This document shows, piece after piece, positions 11,701 through 22,560 of a stretch of 64,000 nt of DNA. The notes under the pieces were generated by a model. It ran no database searches, was not told the origin of the DNA, and saw nothing but the letters and a program-made list of their open reading frames with translations. Source of the stretch: Lamellibrachia columna (taxonomy: Eukaryota > Annelida > Polychaeta > Sabellida > Siboglinidae); contig OY759266.1 in assembly GCA_963662155.1 (NCBI GenBank), positions 54,245,510-54,309,509 of the forward strand. Reading direction: 5' to 3'. Both the position numbers and the translations under genes were made by a program. Within the stretch, counting starts at the first letter, position 1, and every line of letters begins with the position of its first letter.

Positions 11701-14700
11701 CACAAGCTTGAGACATTCCAAAACAAGTGTCTACAGAAGATCCTAGGAGTATTTTGGCCCAACACCATCACTAATGAAGAGCTGCACCACAAAACAGATG
11801 CAACATCCTTGGCCACACAGATAAAGAAGAGAAGATGGAGATGGCTTGGACACGTGTGCCGAATGTCACCTGGTGCACTGCCCAAGACAGCCTTACGCTG
11901 GACAGCAGATGGAAAAAGGAGACGTGGTCGCCCAAAAGAAACATGGAGACGAACAGTGGAGAAGGAGATGAAAGAATGCGGCCTGACATGGAACACCATC
12001 ACCAAATGGGCTGCAGACCGACAGCAGTGGCGCTCTCTTGTTGATGCCTTATGTGCCACCGGGCACGAAGAGGACTAAGTAAGTAATAGGGTGGATTAGC
12101 TCCTGTCCAGGGCTCTGTGTACTCTAAGGGTATCTAACCAGAATACAAACTGGTACAGTATTAAACAACTGAGTCAACATACTGAATTGGTAACACCTAG
12201 CACAAGCTATAAGTGGACTTTAACTCAGGGCTTCTGACTTGAAAAGATACTTCCTCTGGAAGACAAGTTTGTGTGGCTTCACTGCATTCAGAAAGGGAAT
12301 AGCTCAAACATACACAATGCCATAAAATATTTGACTATCAGACTATCTGGTGTCAATACAGCTACACAAGTGTGTGCATTTTGTGTTTTGTATTAAAAAA
12401 CATACAAAACTTTGTTGATCTCAATGCTTGTAAATAATTATTTGTGTTAAATTCATATAAATCAACGATTAAAAAAACCAGAAGTAAAAAAAATCATAAA
12501 TCAATGATTTTTTTGATTTTTTTTGGAGTGATTTAAATCATGATTTAAATCAATTATTTAAATCAAATGATTTAAATCAAACAACCCTGGTTTAAGATGA
12601 TTCGAAAGTGATCGGGAGTTAATTGTAGATTTTGGATAATGCTTACTTTTTTAGAAACAAAGCATTGTTGTGAAACAGATGATCTGATCTGCCCGGGGGA
12701 GATTTGAAAGATACAGTAGACTAGCCAAATATATATATATAATAATCTATTACATTTAACATATTCATGCACCATATTGTCTTCACCTTTTCCATCATAG
12801 AAGCAGTCTGACCCGAGAATGACATCCACCAGTCCCAACTGCAACATCTCTGGTGAGAACTGACCCCATGTCAACCCTATGACCTCCACTGACATCAGGC
12901 CGTTGGCTTGACAACTGCGATGGCAGTTTTCGAGGCAATGTGGCAGGTGACAGGCGTCAGACAGGGTGACATGGGCCCCCAGTCTGGCCGCCAGCACCCC
13001 AGGCAAGGCCGTCCCAGCGCCCAGCTGACAAGGAAAATGTATTCACACAATAACTGCCATGATTGTAATAAGTACCACATCAAAGATTACTACTTAAATT
13101 AAAAGCCCATCGGGGAGAGCATAACTGACTGGATAGAACAATGGCTGACTGACAGAAGACAACGAGTTGTAGTAGATGGAGAAGTTTCAACTTGGAAATC
13201 GGTTTTGAGTGGGGTACCTCAAGGATCAGTATTAGGACCTATATTATTCTTAATTTATATCAATGACTTGGACGACAGTATAACAAGTAACGTACTGAAA
13301 TTTGCGGACGACACAAAACTGTTTAGAAAAGTTAATACTGATGGTGATAAACAACATTTACAAAATTATCTAGACAGATTAGTGAAATGGTCTGAGAAAT
13401 GGCAGATGTTGTTCAATTTGGGGAAATGTAAATGCCTACATACAGGACATGGGAACTTGAATGTAAACTATAAAATGGGAGATACTGTTCTGGGTACTAC
13501 TGTAAAAGAAAAGGACTTAGGAGTTACAATAAGCGCTGATATGAAAGTTTCAGAGCAGTGTGGTATTGCAGCTTCAAAGGGTAATCAAATTCTTGGATTG
13601 ATTAGAAGAAACATAACATACAAGGGGAAAAAGTTAATTATACCTCTTTATAAAGCAATAGTTAGACCTCATTTAGAATACTGTATACAAGCATGGAAAC
13701 CATATCGTAAGAAGGATATAGATACGCTTGAACGCATACGAAGGAGAGCAACTAAAATGATTCCAGAACTGAGAGACCTTAGTTATGAAGAACGCCTGAA
13801 AGAATGTGGTTTAACAACTCTAGAGACAAGGAGGTTAAGAGGAGATAAGATTGAAGTTTTTAAGATATTGAATGGGTATGAAAATATTGATAGAAATATG
13901 TTTTTCTCACTCAAGAAGGATAGCAGAACTAGAGGACATGAGGTAAAATTAGTAAAGGATCAATGTAGATTGGACATCAGGAAGCACTCGTTCTCACAGA
14001 GGCAATAAATGAATGGAACAAATTGTCTACAGATTGTGTAACTGCTAGCAGCGTGAATATGTTTAAAAACAAGGTAGACACATATCTCAGGAGGGCGGGT
14101 TATAAGTAGATGAACATTGTTGGACTCTCGATAAGCCAATGGCTTCCTTGTCCACTTGCCATCTGGGCCTTTGGCTTGGATGGCAACTCTTGTTAAATCT
14201 TGTTAAATGGTGGTACAGCAAGCATTGACAAAAGTTATATTGACTATCAGGTCACATGTCTAAGTAGGGTCACGTTTTCACCAAGAAATAGACAGTAATA
14301 CTTGTACAAGTTGACACCTGGCCACAATGCGGCACTTAAATTATGTGTTCGTCTTTCATCACAGGTAAAATTAAAACAGGCATGGCTAACAAACTTAAAA
14401 TTGCAAACATGTTAACATTTATTATTTTATAGAGTTTCACTGACGATATAGCCCTTTACTTATTTGTATCTTAGATAAGACAGCTATCTTTAAACATAAA
14501 GCACGCCCCTCGTCTTAGTGACATTGTAAGCATGACCCTAGTTTAGGTGATGCTGTGATCATGACCTTAGTCTTGGTGACACTGTGATCATGACCTTAGT
14601 CTTAAACCTTTAGCCTTAAACGACTAAAAATAAACACATACAAACCAAAGTTGTCAAATTCCACAAATACAGACATAAAAAATCAAACTGGATAACGAAA

Positions 14701-16931
14701 GGTATATTAAGATCAATTAAATATAGAGATAAATTATACAAACAACTGAAGATGTTAGATCCTGATTGTGCACAATATACCACAAGTTGCACTAATCTAA
14801 AAACATACAACGTAATACTTAAGAAGAACATTCGTGAAGCAAAGAGATTACACTATGTACAACTTTTCGACAAATACAAATTTAATGCAGCAAATACATG
14901 GAAAGCAATTAATGAAATTATATCAAGACACAAATGTAGTACGCAATTTCCAACATATTTTAAACAAAATAACAAGACATATACTAATAAGATTGACATA
15001 GCTAATGAATTTAATCATATCTTTACGGAAACAGGCCCTAATCTTGCGGAAAACATACAATGTACAACTGTAAATAATATCACTAAATTTCTCAAAAACA
15101 AGAATACAAATGGTTTCAGATTCACAGAAATACAAGAGGAATCCGTATCACAAATAATCAATAACCTTCCAAATAAAAATAGCTATGGTTGTGATGGAAT
15201 ATCCAGCAAATTATTAAAACTTATTGAACCAGATATAGTGAAACCTTTAACATTATTAATAAATCAAGTGCTGAACACAGGACAATTTCCTGACAAACTT
15301 AAAGTAGCAAAAGTTATTCCTATATTTAAGAAAAATGATCCCACATTATTCACAAATTATAGACCAATATCCCTTTTGCCTGTTATTTCAAAAGTATTGG
15401 AAAGAATTATGAATAACCAATTACTCATGTATTTTACTAATACAAAACTACTGTCTGATAGTCAATATGGATTCAGACCCCACCATTCAACTGAATATGC
15501 AGCTCTAGAAATAGTCGATAGGATCACTACACACTTGGATAACAACCAATTACCCATCAGTATATTTCTTGATTTATTGAAAGCATTTGATACACTTGAC
15601 CACACAATCCTCTTAAAAAAATTAGAACATTATGGGTTGGAACCATCAGCATTACAATTACTAAAGAGTTACTTAACAAACCGTGAGCAATTTGTAAAAA
15701 TTGATGACATAAAATCAAATGTCTTACCTATAAACACGGGAGTCCCACAAGGCTCAATACTAGGTCCTCTGTTATTCATTATATATATTAACGATTTCTC
15801 ACAAGCCAGTAATGTCTTTAAATTCATTACATATGCCGATGATACTTCTCTAGTAAGTACGCTCGGGTCTTTTACAAATGGTACAAACAATCCAAATACT
15901 GAACATATGATAAATACAGAACTACACAACATAGCAGAATGGTTAAAATTAAATAAATTAACATTAAATATCAACAAAACTAAATATATGATTTTTCAAA
16001 TGCCAAACAAAAAGGTAACAGTACCAACACTAACAATAGATGGTGTAAACATTGAAAGAGTCCAACATTTCAACTTCTTAGGTTTAATATTAGACACACA
16101 TTTAAATTGGAATAAACACATTGAGAAAATAGCAAATAAGTGTTCTAGGACAATCGGAATTATAAACAAATTGAAGCATGTCTTACCAAAAAGTATCAGA
16201 ATTATACTGTATAATTCATTAATATTACCCCACATAAATTACTGCCTAATGATTTGGGGCTATCAGTGTAATAGGATAATAAAATTACAGAAGAAAGCAA
16301 TTAGAATAATATCTGTAACCAAATATAACTCACATACGGAACCATTATTTAAAAGCCTCTCTGTTCTAAAGGTTGAAGACTTACTTAAAGTACAGATACT
16401 ACGATTTTATTATAAATTCATACACAAACAATTACCAGCATACTTACAAAGCTGGCCGATAAACCAGAATACACACATACATAATCATTTCACGCGTAAA
16501 CACAACAAAATACACACATTTAGAACACAACACGAATTTGCAAAAAAGTGTCTGAAATATAATTTACCACATATCATCAACAATACTCCAGACATATTAA
16601 AAGATAAGGTGACCACACACAGCTTACAGGGATATATATCTTATGCTAAAAAAATTATTATAAAAAGCTATGTATGCATATGCACCGAAGTTAACTGCTA
16701 CACTTGCACGCATGGTCAATAATAAATAATTAATCTAGCTGTACGTGTTAACGTTAATCTACACAAGCGGAAATATACAATAAATTCAATGAAAACGTAC
16801 CAAGGTGGCTCCTATGAGAGCGACTTCTTTAGTCTTAATAGGAGTCTCCCAAATCCACGTTGTACTAAATATATTAATTAATAGGAATTACAGTTACGGT
16901 AATACTATGTACAAATGGATAAATAAACGAT

Positions 16932-16966
<35 letters not shown>

Positions 16967-17236
16967 TGGTGACACTGTGATCATAACCTTAGTTTTGGTG
17001 ACACTGTGATCATGACCTTAGTCTTGGTGACACTGTGAGCATGACCTTAGTCTTCGTAATACTGTGAGCATGACCTTGACAACTAGTTTAAAATATAACT
17101 CCCAGAGTGACAATTAAGTGTCCCGACTCACCTCAATGACACGTTGACCCTTGACCCTGTCTCTGTGGTGCCACACATATTGCGCGAGGACAACTGCACA
17201 GGGCCACACGTACATCCCATAGTTCCCATCCAGGAC
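8748..17236 (-). CDS. METTL23: METTL23-type methyltransferase (four coding exons; first exon not found)
   Basis: Seven-beta-strand SAM-dependent methyltransferase of the METTL21/23 group; in mammals METTL23 acts in the nucleus and has been linked to histone H3 arginine methylation. Coding exons in order are 17236-17132, 13024-12787, 9607-9523 and 8901-8748. All have AG acceptors and GT donors, and the phases agree (0, 0, 1, 0). The protein reads YGMYVWPCAVVLAQYVW, then the SAM-binding motif E|LGAGTALPG split across an intron, LSDACHLPHCLENC, GLTWGQ, VDVILGSDCFYD, DFEDVLVTVKYLLEKN, WTTYQ, LPGDHNIQMMVI and stop. This is co-linear with human METTL23. The visible part is 193 residues; from the Met at 17215-17213 it is 186, close to the 190-residue human isoform. 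Exon 2 is phase 0 and may contain the start, or an upstream coding exon may exist. Introns carry a hAT element with a nested LINE and two further LINEs. Confidence 0.9.
10020..12589. mobile_element. hAT-type DNA transposon, copy 1 (hosts a nested LINE)
   Basis: It starts CAGGGTTGAAAAAAATCATG and ends AAATCAAACAACCCTG, with terminal inverted repeats rich in ATTTAAATCATGATTT. It is flanked by a perfect 8-bp duplication GTTTAAGA (10012-10019 and 12590-12597), the hAT hallmark. Without the nested LINE (10361-12085) it is about 0.85 kb, like copy 3 at 40158-41012. No transposase is encoded, so it is non-autonomous. It lies in a METTL23 intron. Confidence 0.9.
10361..12085 (+). mobile_element. 5'-truncated LINE with intact reverse transcriptase frame, nested in the hAT element
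   Basis: An uninterrupted frame runs from the left boundary to the stop at 12076-12078, about 570 codons. It has reverse transcriptase blocks in order: AIKAQKNGKAPGSD, NWRGITLIS, QAGFRRGKSCIDH, FIDFEKAFDSLHR, GVKQGCILSPFLF and the catalytic DYADD. The C-terminal region contains RRRWRWLGHVCRM and KRRRGRPKETWRR. The endonuclease is missing. Both sides carry ATAGGGTG (10353-10360 and 12086-12093), a clean target duplication, and the 3' end is a short TAAG repeat. The C-terminal style resembles RTE-related elements; I am not certain of the clade. The open frame suggests a young insertion. Confidence 0.85.
13100..14205 (+). mobile_element. CR1-like LINE fragment (reverse transcriptase C-terminal half and 3' tail)
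   Basis: A frame open from about 13105 to 14008 encodes [77 protein letters not shown] and LRGDKIEVFKILNGY. This is the CR1-group order from the mid reverse transcriptase to the end. The 3' UTR ends with tandem ATCTTGTTAA, as at 6541 and 36905. The upstream reverse transcriptase and endonuclease are missing. It lies in METTL23 intron sequence immediately upstream of the exon at 12787-13024. Confidence 0.85.
14518..14606. repeat. Minisatellite, about 36-bp unit (left part)
   Basis: Copies of a unit containing GTGACACTGTGATCATGACC. The same unit resumes at 16966-17075 on the far side of a LINE, so the array was split by that insertion. Confidence 0.8.
14606..16968 (+). mobile_element. CR1/Jockey-group LINE, 5' truncated, long intact reverse transcriptase frame
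   Basis: The frame is open from about 14625 to the stop at 16720-16722, about 699 codons. Motifs in order: SNWITKGILRSIKYRDKLY, IPIFKKNDPTLFTNYRPISL, SQYGFRPHHSTEYAALEI, ISIFLDLLKAFDTLDH, TGVPQGSILGPLLFIIYI, TYADDTSLV, then LNWNKHIEKIANKCSRTIG and LKVEDLLKVQILRFYYKF. A 3' UTR follows and ends in six or more copies of TGTC. The endonuclease is missing. The insertion sits within a minisatellite, with repeat units on both sides. The intact frame implies recent activity. Confidence 0.85.
16966..17075. repeat. Minisatellite, about 36-bp unit (right part)
   Basis: Three copies of the unit seen at 14518-14606 (CTTGGTGACACTGTGATCAT and variants). It ends about 60 bases from the METTL23 exon at 17132-17236. 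Confidence 0.8.
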
Positions 17237-17380
17237 CTGCAACAACCAGGAACCTATTAATTACCATGCTTCCTACAAATGTGAAATAGTTTAGAAATAA
17301 AAAAATGTCATCTGTGCTTTCACACAGTGCTTGAAAGCCACACACATGTATTTGCCTATAATTGCTCTAAATTCAATATA

Positions 17381-17458
17381 GAGAGGGAGGGAGGGAGGGA
17401 GTGGGAGAGGGAGGGGGAGTGGGAGGGGGAGGGGGAGGGGGAGGGGGAGGGGGAGGGT
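17381..17458. repeat. GGGAGG-rich simple repeat
   Basis: Tandem GGGAGG/GGGGGA units on the plus strand. The resulting Leu-Pro and Glu-Gly frames on the two strands are artefacts of the repeat. Confidence 0.9.
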
Positions 17459-17459
17459 G

Positions 17460-19860
17460 AAGCTATTGCCTCTTATAACAACCAAAATAATACAATTTCT
17501 AACTTCCCACCTGGTCTTGTGAGCTTTTATTTGTATTTTATTAACTAGACTAATTATTGCCACATTTATTGCATAATGATGCGCTTTATTATGTATGTGT
17601 CATTATAATGTGGATGTTAGTCATCAAGTGTCCTATTTAATTACACTTCTACTACAGTTATTAAATAAGTAAATTGTCAACTACCCGGGTCTACCAGGGG
17701 AAGGTGAGGCATTTCCGCACAACTAACGTGTCATAACAAGTGAACTGTTTATACCAGAAGGGTAACATTTCATAGTGTTAATCTGTATATTTAGTAGCTT
17801 ACTTCTGCCAATTACCAAACTTAAACTCCAAGAAAAATGTAAATGTTTTCAATATTTAGTGATCACTGAGTTGCCGATATGCCCTAGAGTACTGGGGCAT
17901 AACCGCTCAGGTATGTGCTAACATACCTCATGTATTTCAGTATTTTGCTACAGAGCATAACACGAACTGCAATGGTAAATTTAAGGCTGCTGAACATCAC
18001 GTCTTGTTAGGTATATCCAAATGCATACAAATAATATAAACACAACCAATATTGCCTAAATGTGGTAATGTCTGGTGAAGTGGATGATATTGGTCTACAC
18101 AGAATAAAAGCAGCCTTATAATTGTACACTTCAAGACATGAACAATGAACCCACATTAACAATCGTGTTATATTATTACCGGCTTTAACACATCCTACCT
18201 CAAAATCCCACCTCCCACATTAAGCCAACCACCTCCCACATTAAGCCAACCACCCACCTCCCACATATTTTTTAAGCCAACTTCCTACCTCCCACCATAT
18301 TTTAGGACCAACTTTCCACTTCATGCCAAATGAAACTAGCTGGTGGTTTAGCTGATAAATATCCCCATAGGCATAAGGCGTATATATGTCATATATCACA
18401 TAATGACCCATGCATCTAGCAAACCAAATTAAATATATATTTTAATAACATCTACATCATACCATCACATTATGTAAATGAACCTGCTGCACTGGGGCAT
18501 ATCCGCACCCAACTGGGGCATATCGCTGCCACATATCCGCACACGGCTGTGCAGATGTGCCCCAAACGACCGGTGGGAGATTGTAAATTTTCACACATAC
18601 GCGATCTATGCCTATGGTGGGAAAGGTATATTTGTGCAACAACAACAACACACATTCCAAAAATTCATAAGCCACTGACATGCATATATTATTGTAGGTC
18701 TGAGATACGTATCAATATAAATATAAAATTAACTGAAATTCTGCACAACCAAATTTTTTTTTACCATCGCAAATGAGTTCAATTCGCTGGATCAGTTATT
18801 TGATGTATGAGTTAGATGCTACCGCAGACCACAGTTTTTAAATCAAATACTACGCGGGTTGATCAATAATGAGATGTGCAGACATGCCTCAGCGTTTGGA
18901 CATGAACCACCTTCCACTACTCAAGATTTGAGCAAATTGTTGAGTGTTTACGGTAATTTACCCACGCGCTTTTCGTTACGTTGTGCTAGGTACCTACCTC
19001 AGGAATGCGTACCAATGTCACCTCATCGGTATCTTCAACGCCAAAAGAAAACTTTCTAACCGAAATCTGCATTCTACATTACTATTAGTTACGGTAATCG
19101 TTGACATTCGAGTTAACTACCAACAACATGAACAACATTGGTCATTACCATTGGCATTGCCAACTAGCCGGTTAGCCAATCGCCAACTTGTCTGTTACCG
19201 TAAAAAGTAAAGAATGACATGTTGTGCATTACTTAGCGGGTCATATTCTACTGTATGCACTATGATTTGGTAGGGCACACTGTCGATTTGGGGTGATATT
19301 CTGTGTTAAATATAACAGTTCACAGCCGTTGCGTTGACACCCCGTTGTATTTATGAATTACGGTACACAATAATCCTTATCGCAGCGCGGTGTCTGATAA
19401 TTCGGATTTAGCATCACATATACTCAGCAGATGGCGCTACCTCACTAATACGTTCAGCTAACAGCAATAAAATAGTTGAAACGCTTTTAATAACACTAAA
19501 GGTTGTTCACTAGACAATGCTATATTAGCAAAATGTCACTTATGTGTGCGTACATTCTATCTGCCTCTTATACTTCGTATGTTCTAATTAATGTTGACTT
19601 GAGTGAATATACTAGCTGGACATTGAATAGGCACTTCAAAGAAAAATTAGATATCATGACAGAACTTTGGCAATTGATTTAAATGAAAGGAGACATGTAA
19701 AGGAACCAAAAACTGCTTATTTTATTAATATATCTTTATTAGATCCAAATATATTGCAATTTTAAAACGGTAAAAATTTTTGCATCTCGTATACAGGAAA
19801 AAGACTAATTTTTGTGTTTTCTTTCAATCAATGTACGATTAAAATTGCATAACTTTTTTA
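17460..19860. other. Spacer or METTL23 5' intron, no gene recognised
   Basis: AT-rich. A 24-bp repeat with CCTCCCACATTAAGCCAAC occurs about three times at 18205-18265. Any first METTL23 exon should lie between 17237 and about 21500 on the minus strand, but I found no frame here with METTL23 similarity. Confidence 0.4.
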
Positions 19861-19861
19861 T

Positions 19862-20340
19862 GATATACATCACACACTCATTTCATAACTCAATTGATGC
19901 AATTAATAAGTCAATATTGGCTAATTAATGCGCAAACTCAACAGGCCAACACTTTTTTTATAAAAGGCCATATCTTCCATGATTATAAAGATATTTGTAT
20001 AATTTGTTCAGGGTTTACAAATTCATTAAACAGGGTCATAAAATATACATCACACAGTCATTTCATAACCCTATTGATGTAATTAATCAGTAAATATTGG
20101 CTAATTAATGTGCAAATGCAACAGGTCAATATCTTTTTTATGCCAAACTTCCATCATTATGAAGATATTTGTATAATTTCAAAACACATTAAGTAGGTCA
20201 TAAATATACATTAGTCATTTATCATTAATAGTAACTCAGTTAATAAATCATCAATGGCTAATCAGCATGCTATCTCAACAAACCCATACATTTCAATAAA
20301 AAGCCTCAACTTCCATGATTATGAAGATATAATTTTTTTG
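19862..20340. repeat. About 175-bp tandem repeat, three diverged copies
   Basis: The order of CATCACACA..TCATTTCATAA, AATATTGGCTAATTAATG and CATGATTATAAAGATAT recurs starting near 19868, 20046 and 20206. The third copy is the most decayed. It is AT-rich and non-coding. Confidence 0.7.
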
Positions 20341-21214
20341 TAATTTTGGCAGAGCCTGGGCTTTCTTTCCCTGCCAAAGAACACAAAAATAGTCTTGCAT
20401 GGTGACTATGGTAAAATAATTATTGGACAAATATATACTAGTTGGTGTTCCATATTGAGTGTTAAATGTTTGTGTAAAAAAACAATGTCATTGCATAAAT
20501 ATAACACAATTTATTATATATTTTGACATTTTGTAATTTCCTGTATGTACAGTTTACTGCAGGTTCAGTACAGCAATTAATTAATTATTAACTAGTGATT
20601 TAGAATATCTCTTGCGCAGTTTTTTTTTAATCATTGAAAAATTACATAATAATTTCATTATTCTAACTTAGCACAGCCAGGCCCAAAATGTTGAAATCAA
20701 TATCAATAACTCTTTTATTTTATACAAAAGAATACATGCAATATGCATTATGTAAATATACTACTTGATATTATATTAATATAGATATACAAAATAAAAA
20801 ATATATATATATAAAAATGTACCATTACTAATAATCATTAATAAAATTTGTTTTGCAAAACAAATATCAAACAAATATTGGCTTTGTATTATTTGTAATG
20901 AATTAAAATCATAGAAATGTAAATTAGTCATGATTTCGGTCAAATCGATCTCGCTCTCCAACTCCAAGAATCAAAATCGGGTGAAATTTCACAAACTAGG
21001 GAAACTCAAAAACACCCATGTGCATTCGCTTAACAGGAAAATATTTCGTACACAGACTAAGACCTCTAGAAGAAGTCATGAACATATGGATGGAGTCATG
21101 AATAGCTTTGTCTGCTAAACTTACACTAGAAATACATCTATGTCGTCTAATTGATGTATTTCACCTTAATTTTGGTTAAATTTTAATCAAAAACAGACGA
21201 TCATGAAAAGGAAC

Positions 21215-21370
21215 TTACTATTGTCCAATTTGCCGCTGTAAGTCACAGGAAGGAACGGAAACAGTCGACAATACAGGATGTAAAACAAAAGGAGAACCCG
21301 GGTGCCGAGAATCGCGCAGATAAACCGACACGATTTTTTGGCACGCTGCGCGAGCCGCTCAGCAGATTTT
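21215..21370 (-). promoter_or_regulatory. Candidate METTL23 promoter and non-coding first exon
   Basis: A CpG-rich island (CGCGCAGATAAACCG, GCGCGAGCCGC at 21308-21360) stands out in AT-rich sequence. Downstream on the minus strand a strong donor, ACAATA|GTAAGT, lies near 21232. No ATG-initiated frame reaches that donor, so the exon would be non-coding. This fits a METTL23 transcript starting just beyond the PLA2G6 3' end, but it rests on composition and one splice site only. Confidence 0.3.
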
Positions 21371-21537
21371 GTTGAAGTGCCTACTATAAAAAAGCAAGAT
21401 CGAACAGGATATTATCCATTTACGATGGTTCGATCACTTGAAACATTACACTTCAGTAAGTGTTGGCAGTAGCTGGGCAGGACTAGGATGATGGATAAAA
21501 AAACAACAATTGATACAACAATAAAACAAGGCATTGC

Positions 21538-21543
21538 TTTATT
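21538..21543 (-). promoter_or_regulatory. PLA2G6: Candidate polyadenylation signal of PLA2G6
   Basis: AATAAA on the minus strand, 1.0 kb below the PLA2G6 stop. It is followed by a T/GT-rich stretch (TTGTTTTATTGTTGT), as expected of a cleavage downstream element. It implies a 3' UTR of about 1 kb that includes the 22.2-22.5 kb minisatellite. Confidence 0.45.
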
Positions 21544-22189
21544 TCAATTATGTAAACAGAAACTGGGTATCCAATTTTACAATTAACTATAGGCGTTCTT
21601 TTATCTACAACTTGCAACACAAGCTCAGAGCAAGGCATTCCTTTTTTCAATTCTACAAACTGCAGATGCAATCATTGTACAAACTTGTACATTCTCAAAT
21701 ATTACTAGTATGATCAATATGACGTAATATCTTTTATACATGCGCCACAGCCAGAAGAAAATGTCTGTAAAAAGACAATATTTGGTAGCACTTTCAAGAC
21801 ATACAACTAAGAGTTAAACAGCCTGTGGTTATCTTCTCATTCAACATCAGTTCTATGTCAATAACAATCCAGGGTCTACCACAGTCATACTCTTTATGCA
21901 GATGATCAAATAAATGTCCGCCCTGAATAATATAATACGTGACAAAACACGACGGTTTACTGCAAACATAAACTGTCATCAGGAATGGCATAATGTTGTG
22001 TAGTTACATATGGCTGAATCTGTATATTGTACAATCATGGAATGTTCTATACCCATTCGGGGCAAGTCACTCTGAGGTGGTTCCATCGATTAGTGGCCAC
22101 AATAAATGTGTGAGGCCACAAGGAATGACTCTGTGAACTGACTAATTGTGTGAGTAAACTGGTGAATGTAAGACTGCAGCTGACAAGAG

Positions 22190-22560
22190 ACTAGGGTTGC
22201 AGCAGAGAGTGACTCTAGGGCCAGACTAATGACTAGAGTCGCAGCTGACGAATGACTCTAGGGCCACAGCAGACAAATGACTCTAGGGCTGCAATAGACG
22301 GATGACTCTAGGGCCACAACAGATGGATGACTCTGGGGCCGCAACAGATGGATGACTCTGGGGCAACAACAGAAGGGTGACTCTAGGGCCGCAACAGACG
22401 AATGACTAGGTAGGGTCACTAGAACCACCGCATGAGTGGCTCTACGACCACAGAAAATGAGCAATTTTAGGGCCACAGCAGATGAGCGACTCTAGGGCCA
22501 CAGCTGACGAGTGACTCCAGGGCTGCAGCAGACGAGTGACTCTAGGGCCGCAACAGCTCG
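22190..22560 (-). repeat. 23-25-bp minisatellite reaching into the PLA2G6 stop codon
   Basis: About 14 imperfect copies on the plus strand of a unit containing GACTCTAGGGCCGCAACAG. The CTAGGG of the last unit is the complement of the final codons CCC-TAG (22542-22547). The array therefore covers the end of the coding sequence and the proximal 3' UTR. Confidence 0.85.

Noticed and set aside
20776..20967. Minus-strand frame (LELESEIDLTEIM) as the missing METTL23 first exon
   Set aside because: It has a stop just upstream, no donor after it and no convincing similarity.
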